Shown here in pieces: positions 1 through 9,338 of a DNA stretch of 64,000 nt. The position numbers and the translations under genes were made by a program. This DNA comes from Pseudomonas sp. CHM02. Lineage in GTDB: Bacteria; Pseudomonadota; Gammaproteobacteria; Pseudomonadales; Pseudomonadaceae. The notes beneath the pieces were generated by a model that ran no database searches, had not been told where the DNA came from, and was given only the letters and a program-made list of their open reading frames with translations. Position 1 is the first letter of the stretch; every line of letters starts with the position of its first letter. The DNA lies in the NCBI RefSeq assembly GCF_000612585.1, contig NZ_JFCA01000004.1, forward strand, positions 1-64,000, given 5' to 3'.

Positions 1-6
1 ATAGAA

Positions 7-46
7 AACACCGCGTTCTGTCCGACAGAACGCGGTGTTCTTTTTT
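7..46 (+). terminator. Rho-independent terminator
   Basis: A perfect 15-bp inverted repeat (arms 7-21 and 25-39, loop CCG) is followed by C and six T. It probably ends a plus-strand gene to the left of the window. The stem could also stop transcription of the ABC-F gene arriving from the right. Confidence 0.85.
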
Positions 47-65
47 AGGGCCGCTTCGCGCCCCA

Positions 66-136
66 GCGCGGGGCAAGCCCGCTCACCACAACAAGCCCGC
101 TCGCCATAGCCACAGCAAGCCTGCTCATCACAGCTG
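66..136. repeat. REP-like repeat cluster
   Basis: Three near copies of CAAGCCCGCTC, the core of Pseudomonas REP sequences, lie in tandem, separated by short variable spacers, the last with C to T. I infer a degraded REP array between the terminator and the end of the ABC-F gene. Confidence 0.55.
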
Positions 137-148
137 TTGGAGGGTGTT

Positions 149-1735
149 TTAGAACACCACGCCCTGGCTGCGCAGGTAGTCGTCATAGGTGCCGCTGAAG
201 TCGATCACGCCGGTGGCGCTCAACTCGATGATGCGGGTGGCCAGGGACGATACGAACTCGCGGTCGTGGCTGACGAAGATCAGCGTGCCCGGGTAGTTCT
301 CCAGCGCCAGGTTCAGTGCTTCGATGGATTCCATATCCAAGTGGTTGGTCGGCTCGTCCATGATCAGTACGTTCGGCTTTTGCAGGATCAGCTTGCCGAA
401 CAGCATGCGGCCTTGCTCACCACCGGAAATCACCTTGACCGACTTCTGGATCTCGTCGTTGGAGAACAGCATGCGCCCCAGGGTGCCACGGATCATTTGC
501 TCGCCTTGCGTCCACTGGCCCATCCAGTCGAACAGCGTGACGTCGTCTTCGAAGTCATGCGCATGGTCTTGGGCGTAGTAGCCCAGTTCCGCGGCGTCGG
601 TCCACTTGACGCTACCGGCATCCGGGGTCAGTTCGTTGACCAGGGTGCGCAGCAGGGTAGTCTTGCCAATACCGTTCGGGCCGATGATCGCCACGCGCTC
701 GCCGGCTTCGACCTGGAAGCTGAAGTCCTTGAACAGCGGTTTACCGTCGAAGCCCTTGGCCATGCGCTCGACGATGACCGCCTGGCGGTGCAGCTTCTTG
801 TTCTGTTCGAAACGGATGAACGGGCTCACGCGGCTCGAAGGCTTGACCTCGGCCAGCTGGATCTTGTCGATCGCCTTGGCGCGGGAGGTCGCCTGCTTGG
901 CTTTCGAGGCGTTGGCCGAGAAGCGGCTGACGAAGGATTGCAGTTCGGAGATCTGCGCCTTCTTCTTGGCGTTGTCCGACAGCAGTTGCTCGCGGGACTG
1001 GGTCGCCACGGTCATGTACTCGTCATAGTTGCCCGGGAACAGGCGCAGCTCGCCGTAGTCCAGGTCAGCCATGTGCGTGCACACGCTGTTCAGGAAGTGA
1101 CGGTCGTGAGAGATGATGATCATCAGGCTCGAGCGCTGGGTCAGAATGTTTTCCAGCCAGCGGATGGTGTTGATGTCCAAGTGGTTGGTCGGTTCGTCGA
1201 GCAACAACACTTCTGGGTCGGAAAACAGCGCCTGGGCCAGCAGTACGCGCAGTTTCCAGCCTGGGGACACTTCGCTCATCGGGCCGAAATGCTGTTCCAG
1301 TGGAATACCCAGGCCCAGCAGCAGCTCGCCGGCACGGGATTCGGCGGTGTAGCCGTCCATCTCGGCGAACTCGGTTTCCAGCTCGGCCACGGCCATGCCG
1401 TCTTCTTCGCTCATTTCCGGCAACGAGTAGATGCGGTCGCGCTCGGCCTTGACCTTCCACAGTTCTTCGTGACCCATGATCACGGTGTCGAGCACGGTGA
1501 ATTCTTCGTAGGCGAACTGGTCCTGGCGCAGTTTACCCAGGCGTACGTTCGGCTCCAGCATGACCTGGCCGCCGGACGGCTCGAGGTCGCCGCCGAGGAT
1601 TTTCATGAAGGTCGACTTGCCGCAACCGTTGGCACCGATCAGACCATAACGGTTGCCGGCGCCGAATTTGACCGAGACGTTCTCGAAGAGCGGCTTGGCG
1701 CCGAACTGCATGGTGATGTTAGCTGTGGAGATCAA
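149..1735 (-). CDS. ybiT: ABC-F family ATPase, YbiT type
   Basis: This is a soluble ATPase of the ABC-F family (528 residues), whose members act on ribosomes during translation rather than in transport. Two ABC domains are visible: the first with Walker [10 protein letters not shown] near residue 35 and DEPTNHLD, the second with [17 protein letters not shown] and another DEPTNHLD. There is no membrane segment. Length and N-terminus ([12 protein letters not shown]) match YbiT, about 530 residues in Escherichia coli. It stands alone on the minus strand. Its exact ribosomal role is not settled for this subgroup. Confidence 0.93.
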   Translation of the reverse strand: MISTANITMQFGAKPLFENVSVKFGAGNRYGLIGANGCGKSTFMKILGGDLEPSGGQVMLEPNVRLGKLRQDQFAYEEFTVLDTVIMGHEELWKVKAERDRIYSLPEMSEEDGMAVAELETEFAEMDGYTAESRAGELLLGLGIPLEQHFGPMSEVSPGWKLRVLLAQALFSDPEVLLLDEPTNHLDINTIRWLENILTQRSSLMIIISHDRHFLNSVCTHMADLDYGELRLFPGNYDEYMTVATQSREQLLSDNAKKKAQISELQSFVSRFSANASKAKQATSRAKAIDKIQLAEVKPSSRVSPFIRFEQNKKLHRQAVIVERMAKGFDGKPLFKDFSFQVEAGERVAIIGPNGIGKTTLLRTLVNELTPDAGSVKWTDAAELGYYAQDHAHDFEDDVTLFDWMGQWTQGEQMIRGTLGRMLFSNDEIQKSVKVISGGEQGRMLFGKLILQKPNVLIMDEPTNHLDMESIEALNLALENYPGTLIFVSHDREFVSSLATRIIELSATGVIDFSGTYDDYLRSQGVVF

Positions 1736-1755
1736 TTACTTTACCTATCAATAGC

Positions 1756-1999
1756 TTAGGGTGCGCTTATTTGAGCTGGGACCAATTTGGGACCAATCTG
1801 GAGCGTTTCCGTTTCGCTCCAGTCCGAGCTTGAGTTGATCCAACGCGCATAAGTCGAGAGCAGCATCTGCACATTTTGGCTGAGCTGCTGGGAGATGAAG
1901 GCGGGGGTTCATGCCAGACATAATGCATATTGTCGCATAGGTGTGACGACAGTTGTATGGCGGCCGACGACGGATATTCGGAGCGTTCGGCGTCGGACG
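1756..1999 (-). pseudogene. Tyrosine recombinase (phage-type integrase) C-terminal remnant, frameshifted
   Basis: Reading the minus strand, the frame gives YNCRHTYATICIMSGMNP, which carries the RHxxY signature of tyrosine recombinases. Dropping one C from a run of five near 1908-1912 continues it as AFISQQLSQNVQMLLSTYAR and then to a stop at 1756. The usual LGHS around the conserved His has become LSQN, so another catalytic position is also damaged. The N-terminal and central domains are missing. I infer the relic of an integrated element, lying between the ABC-F gene and the glycosidase gene. No tRNA or att duplication was seen beside it. Confidence 0.75.
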
Positions 2000-2119
2000 C
2001 CAGGCTTGTCGCTCGTTATTCTGTGTGGGCGCTGCATCTGACAGCGATTTGGGACGTTTCTTATAGAAAATGCTCGAGAGGGCTGCTCTCATGCGCCCAT
2101 GAGGGGAAAAGGAACGCGC

Positions 2120-4360
2120 ATGCCATTCATTATCCGCAGTCTATTGATTGCCAGCTTCATGCTGTCCGCCCCGTGGGCGAGCGCCGCGACTCTCCTCGAG
2201 AACTCGTTCTGGCGCGTTGAAATCGACCCGGCAACACTCGCCATCCAGGTCACGCCTTCCCAGGCGCAGGCGGTGCAGGCCTCCGCCGGTGTCACCGCCC
2301 ACCGTGTCAGTGGCCTGGTCCAGAGCGGCAATCGTGTCGAGTGGGACTGGGACAATGGCGCGTGGCGTGTGAGTGCCAGCCTCGATCAGCAGGATCTTTC
2401 GTTGTCTATCTCCGCTCGAGAGGCCGGTGAACTGGCGTTTCTCAAACAGCCTGGCGACGCCATGGGCAACGGCTTGATCTGGCCATTGGCCGAAGGGCAC
2501 TACGTGCCGGCAGGCGATGCGGTGTGGCAAGGTTTTCTGCTCGAGCAAGGCGAACTCAACAGCACGCAAGACCTGAGTTTGCCCTTGTGGGGTATCGATC
2601 ATGGCGGTTTCACGCTCAGTTGGCTGCTGACCAACCCCTATAACAATCGCCTGACGTTCAATGCCGAGGGCACACGTCTCGCCTTGGCTGCACGCCATGA
2701 GTTCACCTCGTTGGAACCGGGCCAGCCGTTGACCTTCGTGCTGTCGTTGGGCGCTGCCGATCCGTTGGCCGGTGCCAAGCGGTATCGGCAATGGCTGATC
2801 GACAATGGCCAATACGAAACCTTGAGCGAGAAACTGCAGAGCACCCCGCAAGCCAGCAAGATGCTGGGCGCCAGCCATGTCTACTTGTGGGGAAGCGACC
2901 TGCTCGGGCAGAAGGATGTCCGCGATTGGCCAACGCTGCTGAAACTGTTGCGCGGCGATAGCGCACTGGCCGGCGAACTGCGCAGTGGCTTCGATGCCGA
3001 AACGCGCAAGGCCCTGGCGGACGCCCGACCGCCGTTGAACCGTTATCAGCAGGCAACGCTGCTGCGCGGTCTCAATGGCGCCCTCAATGCCAGGGCGAGA
3101 AAGGGGTGGCAGGCTGTCGTCGAGCCGGACATGCAGCGGCTTGCCGAGGGGTATGGGTCATTGCGCGCGGAGCTTGCCGTCGCGTTTGCAGGGGCGCTGA
3201 CACCTGCACCGCAACGTTGGGGCAGCGGCGTGTCGTCGGACACGTTCGAGCAGTTGAGGGCGGCAGGATTGCAGCGTTTATGGATAGGACTGGGCGAGGG
3301 CTGGGAGGGCGGCCTCTGGCATCCCGAGGCCGTGGCTGAGGGCGTTGCGAGCGGGTATCTGGTGGCTCCTTATGACGCCTACGAGACTGCGCTCACCGCC
3401 ACCGAGAATCCGGACTGGGCCACCGCACACCTGGGTTCGCGAGCCAATCGAGTGTGCGCGATCGTTTTAAAAGACGGTCAATTCAAAAGCGGATTCCAGC
3501 AATTCGGCCACTACACCGACCCGCGTTGCGTGCGCCCGCTGCTCGAGGCCCGGATCAGGGCGGTGCAGGCCAAGGCCGGTTTCAACAGCTGGTTTCTCGA
3601 TGCCTACGCCACCGGCATGCTGTTCGACAGCTACCGAGCCGATGCGGGCATGACGCAAGCACAGAATGCCGAACGCAATATCGATGCGTCGCGTTGGCTG
3701 AACGAAACACTGAAGTTGCCCAGCGGCTCCGAGGACGGTAACGCCACGACGGCGCTGGGTGTGCTGTTTGCCCACGGTATGCAGACCCCCGTGATCGGCT
3801 GGGGAGATGCGGACATGAGCAAGACCCCCACGTCGCCTTATTACGTGGGGCGCTGGTTTCCCAACGATCAGCCTCAAGTGTTCTTCAAGACCGTACCGTT
3901 GAAGGAACCCTATCGCACCGTGCATTTTGCCCCGCAGACGCGTTTGCCGTTATATCAGGCAGTGTTTCACGGCTCGGTGATTACTACGCATCACTGGCTG
4001 TTCGACAGCTTGAAGATCAGCAATGTGCGAACCGAAAACGAACTGACCCAGTTGCTCTATAACGTACCGCCGCTGTATCACCTGAGCCGCGAGACCTTGA
4101 CCCAACGGTTGCCGTTGATGGTGCGCCAGGATGCGTTCTTCCGCCCGCTTCACGAACGTCTGGCGACTCAGCCAATGACGGGCTTCCAATGGTTGAGCGA
4201 AGACCGGCTGGTGCAACAGACCACCTTCGCCGACGGGACGCAGTTGGTGGCCAACTTTGACAAGCGTGAACGTGACGTGGCAGGTAGAAAACTGGTAAGA
4301 CACAGCATCAGTGTTTATGTAAAAGATCAGAGCGTTAACGTATTCCAGGTGCTGCGATGA
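2120..4360 (+). CDS. Secreted glycoside hydrolase, GH101/GH129-related (GHL-type)
   Basis: This is a 746-residue exported protein. The start at 2120 is preferred over an upstream in-frame codon because AAAAGGAA lies just before it and MPFIIRSLLIASFMLSAPWASA is a clean signal peptide. The middle holds a barrel-like stretch with WFLDAYATGM, resembling the catalytic Asp strand of GH101-related glycosidases, and later VIGWGDADMSKTP. It lies 63 bp before a HAD gene. The family call comes from overall pattern, not a clear motif; substrate is unknown. A periplasmic or outer-membrane polysaccharide role is inferred. Confidence 0.6.
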   Translation: MPFIIRSLLIASFMLSAPWASAATLLENSFWRVEIDPATLAIQVTPSQAQAVQASAGVTAHRVSGLVQSGNRVEWDWDNGAWRVSASLDQQDLSLSISAREAGELAFLKQPGDAMGNGLIWPLAEGHYVPAGDAVWQGFLLEQGELNSTQDLSLPLWGIDHGGFTLSWLLTNPYNNRLTFNAEGTRLALAARHEFTSLEPGQPLTFVLSLGAADPLAGAKRYRQWLIDNGQYETLSEKLQSTPQASKMLGASHVYLWGSDLLGQKDVRDWPTLLKLLRGDSALAGELRSGFDAETRKALADARPPLNRYQQATLLRGLNGALNARARKGWQAVVEPDMQRLAEGYGSLRAELAVAFAGALTPAPQRWGSGVSSDTFEQLRAAGLQRLWIGLGEGWEGGLWHPEAVAEGVASGYLVAPYDAYETALTATENPDWATAHLGSRANRVCAIVLKDGQFKSGFQQFGHYTDPRCVRPLLEARIRAVQAKAGFNSWFLDAYATGMLFDSYRADAGMTQAQNAERNIDASRWLNETLKLPSGSEDGNATTALGVLFAHGMQTPVIGWGDADMSKTPTSPYYVGRWFPNDQPQVFFKTVPLKEPYRTVHFAPQTRLPLYQAVFHGSVITTHHWLFDSLKISNVRTENELTQLLYNVPPLYHLSRETLTQRLPLMVRQDAFFRPLHERLATQPMTGFQWLSEDRLVQQTTFADGTQLVANFDKRERDVAGRKLVRHSISVYVKDQSVNVFQVLR

Positions 4361-4423
4361 TCAGCCGGGGGATTCCCGAGATGGGCAACGCTGAAGCATT
4401 CAGTCGACTGAAGGAGGTGGGAT

Positions 4424-5047
4424 GTGGCTATTCGTGCCGTTGTATTCGATTTCGGTGGGGTGCTCTTCGATTGGAGCCCGCACCATTTGTACCGCAAGCT
4501 GATCGCCGATGACCAGGAGCGCCAGTGGTTCCTGAATAACATCTGTACCCAGGCGTGGAACACCGAACAGGATGCCGGGCGAACCCTGGCCGAGGCGACG
4601 CGCAGTCTCGTCGCGCAACACCCTGAACACGAGCCCTTGATCCAGGCTTACTACGACCGCTGGCACGAAATGCTGCGCGGCCCGCTAACCGACGGCGTCG
4701 ATATACTGCTGGCCTTGCACGAGACCAACATACCGCTCTTCGGCCTGACCAATTGGTCGGCGGAGACCTTCCCCTACGCGCGCAAGCATTACCCTTTCCT
4801 GAGTTGTTTCCGCGACATCGTGGTGTCCGGCGAAGTGAAGCAGATCAAGCCGGATGCGGCGATCTACAACACCAGCCTTGCCCAGGTGCGCGCGCACCTG
4901 CCAGACATCCAACCACACGAAGTGGTGTTTATCGACGATGTGCTCGGCAACGTTGAAGCCGCGATCGCGCTTGGCTGGCAAGGCATACATCATCAATCGG
5001 CCGAACATACTCGCGAACGCTTGGCGACGTTGGGGTTGAACGTTTAG
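4424..5047 (+). CDS. HAD-superfamily hydrolase
   Basis: This is a 207-residue cytoplasmic HAD phosphatase or dehalogenase-like enzyme. Motif I is VVFDFGGVLFDWS with the nucleophile Asp near residue 9, motif II lies in LTNWSAET, the Lys in KQIKPDAAIY, and the acidic motif in VFIDDVLGNVEAA. A GTG start at 4424 is chosen because a strong AAGGAGG ends seven bases before it; the nearby ATG at 4422 is out of frame. Motif I carries Gly where phosphatases have the second Asp (DFGG), as in the haloacid-dehalogenase and epoxide-hydrolase-like branch. Substrate is unknown. Confidence 0.85.
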   Translation: MAIRAVVFDFGGVLFDWSPHHLYRKLIADDQERQWFLNNICTQAWNTEQDAGRTLAEATRSLVAQHPEHEPLIQAYYDRWHEMLRGPLTDGVDILLALHETNIPLFGLTNWSAETFPYARKHYPFLSCFRDIVVSGEVKQIKPDAAIYNTSLAQVRAHLPDIQPHEVVFIDDVLGNVEAAIALGWQGIHHQSAEHTRERLATLGLNV

Positions 5048-5149
5048 TACAGGGAGGCATCGCGTTGGAATCCGGCGCGCTTGGGGTTTTAATCCGCCGG
5101 CACTTGGCTTATTTTCTGAGTCCACCTGTATGGATTATCGGGAGATGCA

Positions 5150-5962
5150 ATGGACATGCCCTCAGCTCAAGAGGCGATTGCCAGCAACAGAGACGCCTGG
5201 GACCAGTCTGCCGGCTTGCACAAAACCACCGACACCTGGAACGCGTTGCTCAATGGTGTCGGCAACCCCGATTTCTCTTGCTTGGATCCCACTATCACCC
5301 GCTTGCTGCAAGACGTTGGCGTGGCCGGCAAGGACGTGGTGCAACTGTGCTGCAACAATGGGCGCGAAAGCCTTTCGTTGTTCAGCCTGGGCGCACGTTC
5401 GGTCGTTGGGGTGGATCAATCGCAGGCGTTCCTCCAGCAGGCCCGCGAACTGGCCGGGTTCTCGCCGTACAACCCTGAATTTATCGAAAGTGATATCCAC
5501 CACCTGCCACAGCATTTGCATGAGCGCTTCGATATCGCGCTGGTGACCATCGGTGTGCTGGGCTGGATGCCGGACGTGGCGTTGTTCATGCGCCACGTTG
5601 CCAGCACCTTGAAGCCCGGCGGCACGCTGGTGATGTATGAAACCCACCCGTTCCTGGAAGTGTTCGATCCTCGGGCACAAAACCCATTCCTGCCGGCCAG
5701 TTCCTACTTTCAGCGTGAGCCCTTTGTGCTGCAGGAGTCGATTGTCTACGAGGGCCAGGGTGAAGTTGCAGGGCCCACGTCCTACTGGTACGTGCATACG
5801 CTGGGCGACGTGATCAATGCCGCGATCTGCGCGCACTTGCAGATCAGCCAGTTGCAGGAATACCCCCATTCCAACCGTGAAGAGCTTTACGACCAGTACG
5901 AACACCAGTCTGCGCAATTACCGATGTGTTTTACGTTGACCGCTACCAAGCGCGTCGACTGA
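5150..5962 (+). CDS. Class I SAM-dependent methyltransferase
   Basis: The 270-residue protein has a Rossmann methyltransferase core: VVQLCCNNGRESLSLFSLGA is motif I for binding S-adenosylmethionine, GVDQS ends strand 2, and LKPGGTLVMYETHPF is the usual motif after helix E. No signal peptide or membrane segment is present. It follows the HAD gene on the same strand after about 100 bp, so shared transcription is possible but not shown. The substrate cannot be read from the sequence. Confidence 0.85.
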   Translation: MDMPSAQEAIASNRDAWDQSAGLHKTTDTWNALLNGVGNPDFSCLDPTITRLLQDVGVAGKDVVQLCCNNGRESLSLFSLGARSVVGVDQSQAFLQQARELAGFSPYNPEFIESDIHHLPQHLHERFDIALVTIGVLGWMPDVALFMRHVASTLKPGGTLVMYETHPFLEVFDPRAQNPFLPASSYFQREPFVLQESIVYEGQGEVAGPTSYWYVHTLGDVINAAICAHLQISQLQEYPHSNREELYDQYEHQSAQLPMCFTLTATKRVD

Positions 5963-5980
5963 GGCGCTTTTCCGACGGCA

Positions 5981-6013
5981 AAAAAAAGCCCGCGAGGAGA
6001 GGCGGGCCAAGGG
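5981..6013 (-). terminator. Rho-independent terminator
   Basis: GCCCGC and GCGGGC arms around GAGGAGAG are preceded by a run of A on the plus strand, so on the minus strand the stem is followed by a U tract. It fits termination of the leftward gene ending at 6101. Confidence 0.7.
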
Positions 6014-6100
6014 ATTCACTGGAGTAGGTAGGCTTTACCCTATAGACCCGAAAGTGAAGGCTTTGTGAAAATGCTGTCGCAAGTTCGGATGGTGCACCGA

Positions 6101-6487
6101 TCAGGTACGACGCGTGAAAGTGCGCATGGTTTGACCTGGGCCAGTACTGAAGGTGATTGGCCTGGGCATACTTTCATCCGCGGCAATGAACACAAACTCA
6201 TCCCCTTCGAGGCGATAACTGGCGGGCAGATGTTTGCCTGCGTCATCTCCTATGGAGTCGACCCAGGTAATGCCCTTGGGATCGGTGCTGCTGTCCAGAT
6301 AAAACCGTCCGGCCAGCAACACTTCGCCACTGACGGTCTTCACCTCGAAGCGGTCGCCGGTGATCGTGGTGAGTGCCCCGGGAGCACTGTGGGCATCGAC
6401 AGGATTGAGCACGCCACTGTCTTCGAGTGAGATCTGTTCCCATGCGCCTTGAAGGGCCTGGATATCCGTGTCTGAAATGGATGACAT
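6101..6487 (-). CDS. TIGR03067-like domain protein
   Basis: A 128-residue protein. The start at 6487 (MSSISDTDIQ) is chosen because AAAGGA precedes it at good spacing; the longer frame upstream adds a non-coding-looking stretch. The pattern LQGAWEQISLEDSG, then GRFYLDSSTDPKGITW, then GDEFVFI, resembles the lipocalin-like TIGR03067 family of unknown role. No signal peptide is seen. It is convergent with the methyltransferase gene and followed by a terminator. Confidence 0.65.
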   Translation of the reverse strand: MSSISDTDIQALQGAWEQISLEDSGVLNPVDAHSAPGALTTITGDRFEVKTVSGEVLLAGRFYLDSSTDPKGITWVDSIGDDAGKHLPASYRLEGDEFVFIAADESMPRPITFSTGPGQTMRTFTRRT

Positions 6488-6851
6488 ACAAATTCCTTTT
6501 GCTGAAGGGCTGACCGCCTGATGCGTAATCAAGTGTAGGAAAATTCCTATTTCATCATTTTTAATGCGATTTTTTGTTATCACGACAGGCAATTGACGTT
6601 ACTTTGCCTGGCCGCCGGGTAACGTCTTGTAACGGGCTGTCTTTGCTTTGGGTGTTTGTCCGTCGTGACACGCCTGTAACTGGAATGAAACCTCTTGCTG
6701 CTTTGGGGGAGGCTTCAGTGAGCTGTGTGGTTCCTTTGCCGGCAAAGGGCCATGTGTATCGACTGTCCGGACGTTGCCCCCTGTTTACTCGGTTGCTGTT
6801 CAGGTCTGTGGTCTTTGACGCTGGATATCAACGCATCAGGGTGTATGAATT
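6488..6851. other. Intergenic region upstream of wzz-like gene
   Basis: No convincing gene lies in these 364 bases. It separates two divergent genes and should hold both promoters. The only strong motif is the 16-bp perfect palindrome at 6733-6748. Confidence 0.6.
6733..6748. promoter_or_regulatory. 16-bp palindrome, possible operator
   Basis: CCTTTGCCGGCAAAGG is a perfect inverted repeat about 100 bases before the wzz-like start. It could be a regulator site; no matching regulator is encoded next to it. Confidence 0.35.
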
Positions 6852-8168
6852 TTGAACAACACTCCCCAGCTACATCAACACTTACCGTCGGATGAAGTCG
6901 ATCTCCTTGAACTGTTTCAAGCGATCTGGAAGCAAAAAAAGCTGGTTATCGGTTGCACGATTCTCGCAGGCCTTCTGGGAGTAGGCTATGTGTATCTGGC
7001 GCCGAAGGTTTACCAGGTCAACAGTGTGCTGCGGCCTGTGGCAATCAATGAGCTCGACGCCCTTAACCGTTCCGATGTCTACAAGTTGCCCCCGGCCGAT
7101 GCGTTGGCCAAAGTCGGCGCCCAGCTTGAATCGTACGAAGCCCGGATGGGCTTCTTCCGGGCCAATCCCGCGCTGTTCGAGACCTTTCAACAGCCTGGGC
7201 GAAGCCTGGAACAGAGCTTTGAGGCGTTCAATCGCAACGCTGTCAACCTGGTGCTCCCGGATCCCAAGAGGTCCGGCTCACTCAACAATTACATTCGCCT
7301 GGAAATGGACTATCCCAAAGGGGTTGACGGGGTGGCGATTCTCAATGGGTTGGTGGCCTACGCCATCGAGCAGCAACGCAACCAGGTGGCGGCGGACTTC
7401 AAGGTTATCGTCAATAACCGCCTGGATGAGCTCAAGGGAAAGGTCGACGCGGCACGGGCCAACTACGAAACGAACAAAGCGTCGAAGATTGCCCGTCTGC
7501 TGGAGGCGGATAAGGTCAAGCGCGCTGACCTGCAGGATGAACTCACCGCCTTGCGCCTGCAGATGAAAATGCAGCGTATCAGTCGCCTCGCCGAGCTGGA
7601 CGAAGCGATCGCGATAGCCAAATCCATTGGTATCAAGCATCCCACCACGCCGTCTGCCATGGGGGCTGATGCATCAAGTGGTTCCAGGCAGGTGATGCGT
7701 ACCGAGGTCACCAACCAGGAAATCCCGTTGTACTTCATGGGCACAGAGGCGTTGGACGCCGAGCGGGCAGCGTTGGTGCGACGGACCAATGATGACTTCA
7801 CCAATAGCCGTGTCACCGAGATTGGCAAGGAATTGCGCATGCTCGAGGTCAATCGTGAAGTGGAGGTGCTCAACAGCCGCAAGGATGAGGATATTTTCCT
7901 GCGAGATGTTGAGCCGCTCTGGGCGGAGGAAGCTCGGCTGCACGGCCTTAATATCGACATGAGCACGCTGAAACTGGTGACCGTCGACCGGCCGGCGCAG
8001 GAACCGTTGGAGCCGATCAAGCCGAAAAAGGCGCTGATCATCGCGTTGAGCCTGGTGGCAGGGCTAATGCTGGGGGTTTTGGTGGCGCTGATTCAGCATT
8101 TTGTACAAGTACGGAGACAAAACGGGCCGTTTTCGGTACTGGATGAACGCCGTATGCCACATCAATAG
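6852..8168 (+). CDS. Wzz/chain-length determinant family protein
   Basis: This 438-residue inner-membrane protein belongs to the Wzz polysaccharide copolymerase family, which sets O-antigen or exopolysaccharide chain length. It shows EVDLLELFQAIWKQKK before a first membrane segment (about residues 31-50), a long charged helical periplasmic region, and a second membrane segment near 394-415 preceded by the family Pro-rich PLEPIKPKKA. The start is TTG; the ATG at 6845 is out of frame. No glycosyltransferases are next to it, so it seems to act on polymer made elsewhere. Its chain-length class cannot be told. Confidence 0.85.
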   Translation: MNNTPQLHQHLPSDEVDLLELFQAIWKQKKLVIGCTILAGLLGVGYVYLAPKVYQVNSVLRPVAINELDALNRSDVYKLPPADALAKVGAQLESYEARMGFFRANPALFETFQQPGRSLEQSFEAFNRNAVNLVLPDPKRSGSLNNYIRLEMDYPKGVDGVAILNGLVAYAIEQQRNQVAADFKVIVNNRLDELKGKVDAARANYETNKASKIARLLEADKVKRADLQDELTALRLQMKMQRISRLAELDEAIAIAKSIGIKHPTTPSAMGADASSGSRQVMRTEVTNQEIPLYFMGTEALDAERAALVRRTNDDFTNSRVTEIGKELRMLEVNREVEVLNSRKDEDIFLRDVEPLWAEEARLHGLNIDMSTLKLVTVDRPAQEPLEPIKPKKALIIALSLVAGLMLGVLVALIQHFVQVRRQNGPFSVLDERRMPHQ

Positions 8169-8185
8169 TACGGGTTGACCCCCCC

Positions 8186-8211
8186 GCGGGCGTGCCCCAA
8201 GGCAGGCCCGC
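8186..8211. terminator. Strong hairpin after wzz-like gene
   Basis: Two 11-base arms (8186-8196 and 8201-8211) pair with one mismatch around loop CCAA, 17 bases after the stop codon. There is no T tract, so termination or mRNA 3' protection is inferred. It may also be a REP-type sequence. Confidence 0.45.
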
Positions 8212-8420
8212 CCAACACATTCACAAGACAGCTTTTCACAATTCTTAGTTAACTTTTGGTTACAACCTGTGGCTAAATAACTGCCAATGGCCATGAACCG
8301 GTGATTATTCAGCCGGTCGTGCCGATTGTGTGAATTGTGATTTCAGGTGCTGCTATCCATCCTCGGCCGTTGTGGGCACGCAGGAGCAGCCTGTTCTCTT
8401 CTGACGTGTGACGAAATCCC

Positions 8421-9320
8421 TTGAAACTCATCATTGTTATTCTCTACGTTGCCTCGATTGCGTATGTCCATCTGCGTGGCCGAGTACGGCATAAGCTGGG
8501 TCGCCAGCTCAGTGATCATTCGACCTTCCTGGCGCCGGTCAACTGCTTTCTCTACCTCTTCTCCAAACTGCCCAGCCGACCTTACCTGTCTCCCAGCGAT
8601 TTCCCTGACCTGAGTCCGCTCCAGGAACATTGGGAAGAGATTCGCCAGGAAGGCCAGAACCTGCTGCGCGCTGGCGAGATCAAGCGTTCGGACCAATACA
8701 ACGACGTGGGTTTCAATTCGTTCTTCAAGTCGGGTTGGAAGCGCTTCTATCTGAAATGGTACGGCGACAGCCACCCGTCGGCGATGAAGCTGTGCCCACG
8801 CACGACGGAACTGGTCCAGAGCATCGGCTCGATCAAGGCGGCGATGTTCGCCGAGTTGCCACCAGGTTCCAAGCTGGTGCGCCACCGCGACCCGTACGCA
8901 GGCTCTTATCGCTACCACCTGGGCCTGGACACGCCGAATGACCCAGGCTGCTACATCAACGTGGACGGCGAAAGCTACTACTGGCGTGATGGCGAGCCGG
9001 TCATGTTCGACGAGACCTACATCCATTACGCCGAAAACACCACGCAGCAGAACCGCATCATTCTGTTCTGCGATATTGAACGCCCGATGAAGTACCGCTG
9101 GGCGGCTGCGTTCAATCGCTGGTTCAGCCGTACCGTCATGGCTGCCGCAGGCTCGCCCAACGATGCCGGTGACAAGACCGGCGGGCTCAACCGTGCTTTC
9201 ACGCGCCTGTACAAGATTCGCCTGCGTGGCAAAGAGCTGAAAAAGCGCAACCGTACGCGCTACTACTTGGAAAAGTGGGCGATCTTCGCGGCTCTGGCGG
9301 CAATCTTCCTGCTGATCTGA
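8421..9320 (+). CDS. lpxO: LpxO-type lipid A hydroxylase (Fe(II)/2-oxoglutarate dioxygenase)
   Basis: This 299-residue protein matches LpxO, which 2-hydroxylates a secondary acyl chain of lipid A at the inner membrane. It has an N-terminal membrane segment (LIIVILYVASIAYVHL), the aspartyl/asparaginyl beta-hydroxylase fold with iron ligands in RHRDPYAGSYRYHLGL (HxD) and the distal His in YIHYAEN, and a C-terminal hydrophobic tail (IFAALAAIFLLI). The start is TTG at 8421, with a weak ribosome site. It is convergent with ligD. Confidence 0.9.
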   Translation: MKLIIVILYVASIAYVHLRGRVRHKLGRQLSDHSTFLAPVNCFLYLFSKLPSRPYLSPSDFPDLSPLQEHWEEIRQEGQNLLRAGEIKRSDQYNDVGFNSFFKSGWKRFYLKWYGDSHPSAMKLCPRTTELVQSIGSIKAAMFAELPPGSKLVRHRDPYAGSYRYHLGLDTPNDPGCYINVDGESYYWRDGEPVMFDETYIHYAENTTQQNRIILFCDIERPMKYRWAAAFNRWFSRTVMAAAGSPNDAGDKTGGLNRAFTRLYKIRLRGKELKKRNRTRYYLEKWAIFAALAAIFLLI

Positions 9321-9338
9321 TTGTTCCTCGGGCGCTGT

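Noticed and set aside
137..1759. Plus-strand frame opposite the ABC-F gene
   Set aside because: The minus-strand product has both ABC motifs; the plus frame has none.
6574..6855. 93-codon frame before wzz
   Set aside because: No ribosome site, overlaps the promoter region and palindrome, and no recognisable features.
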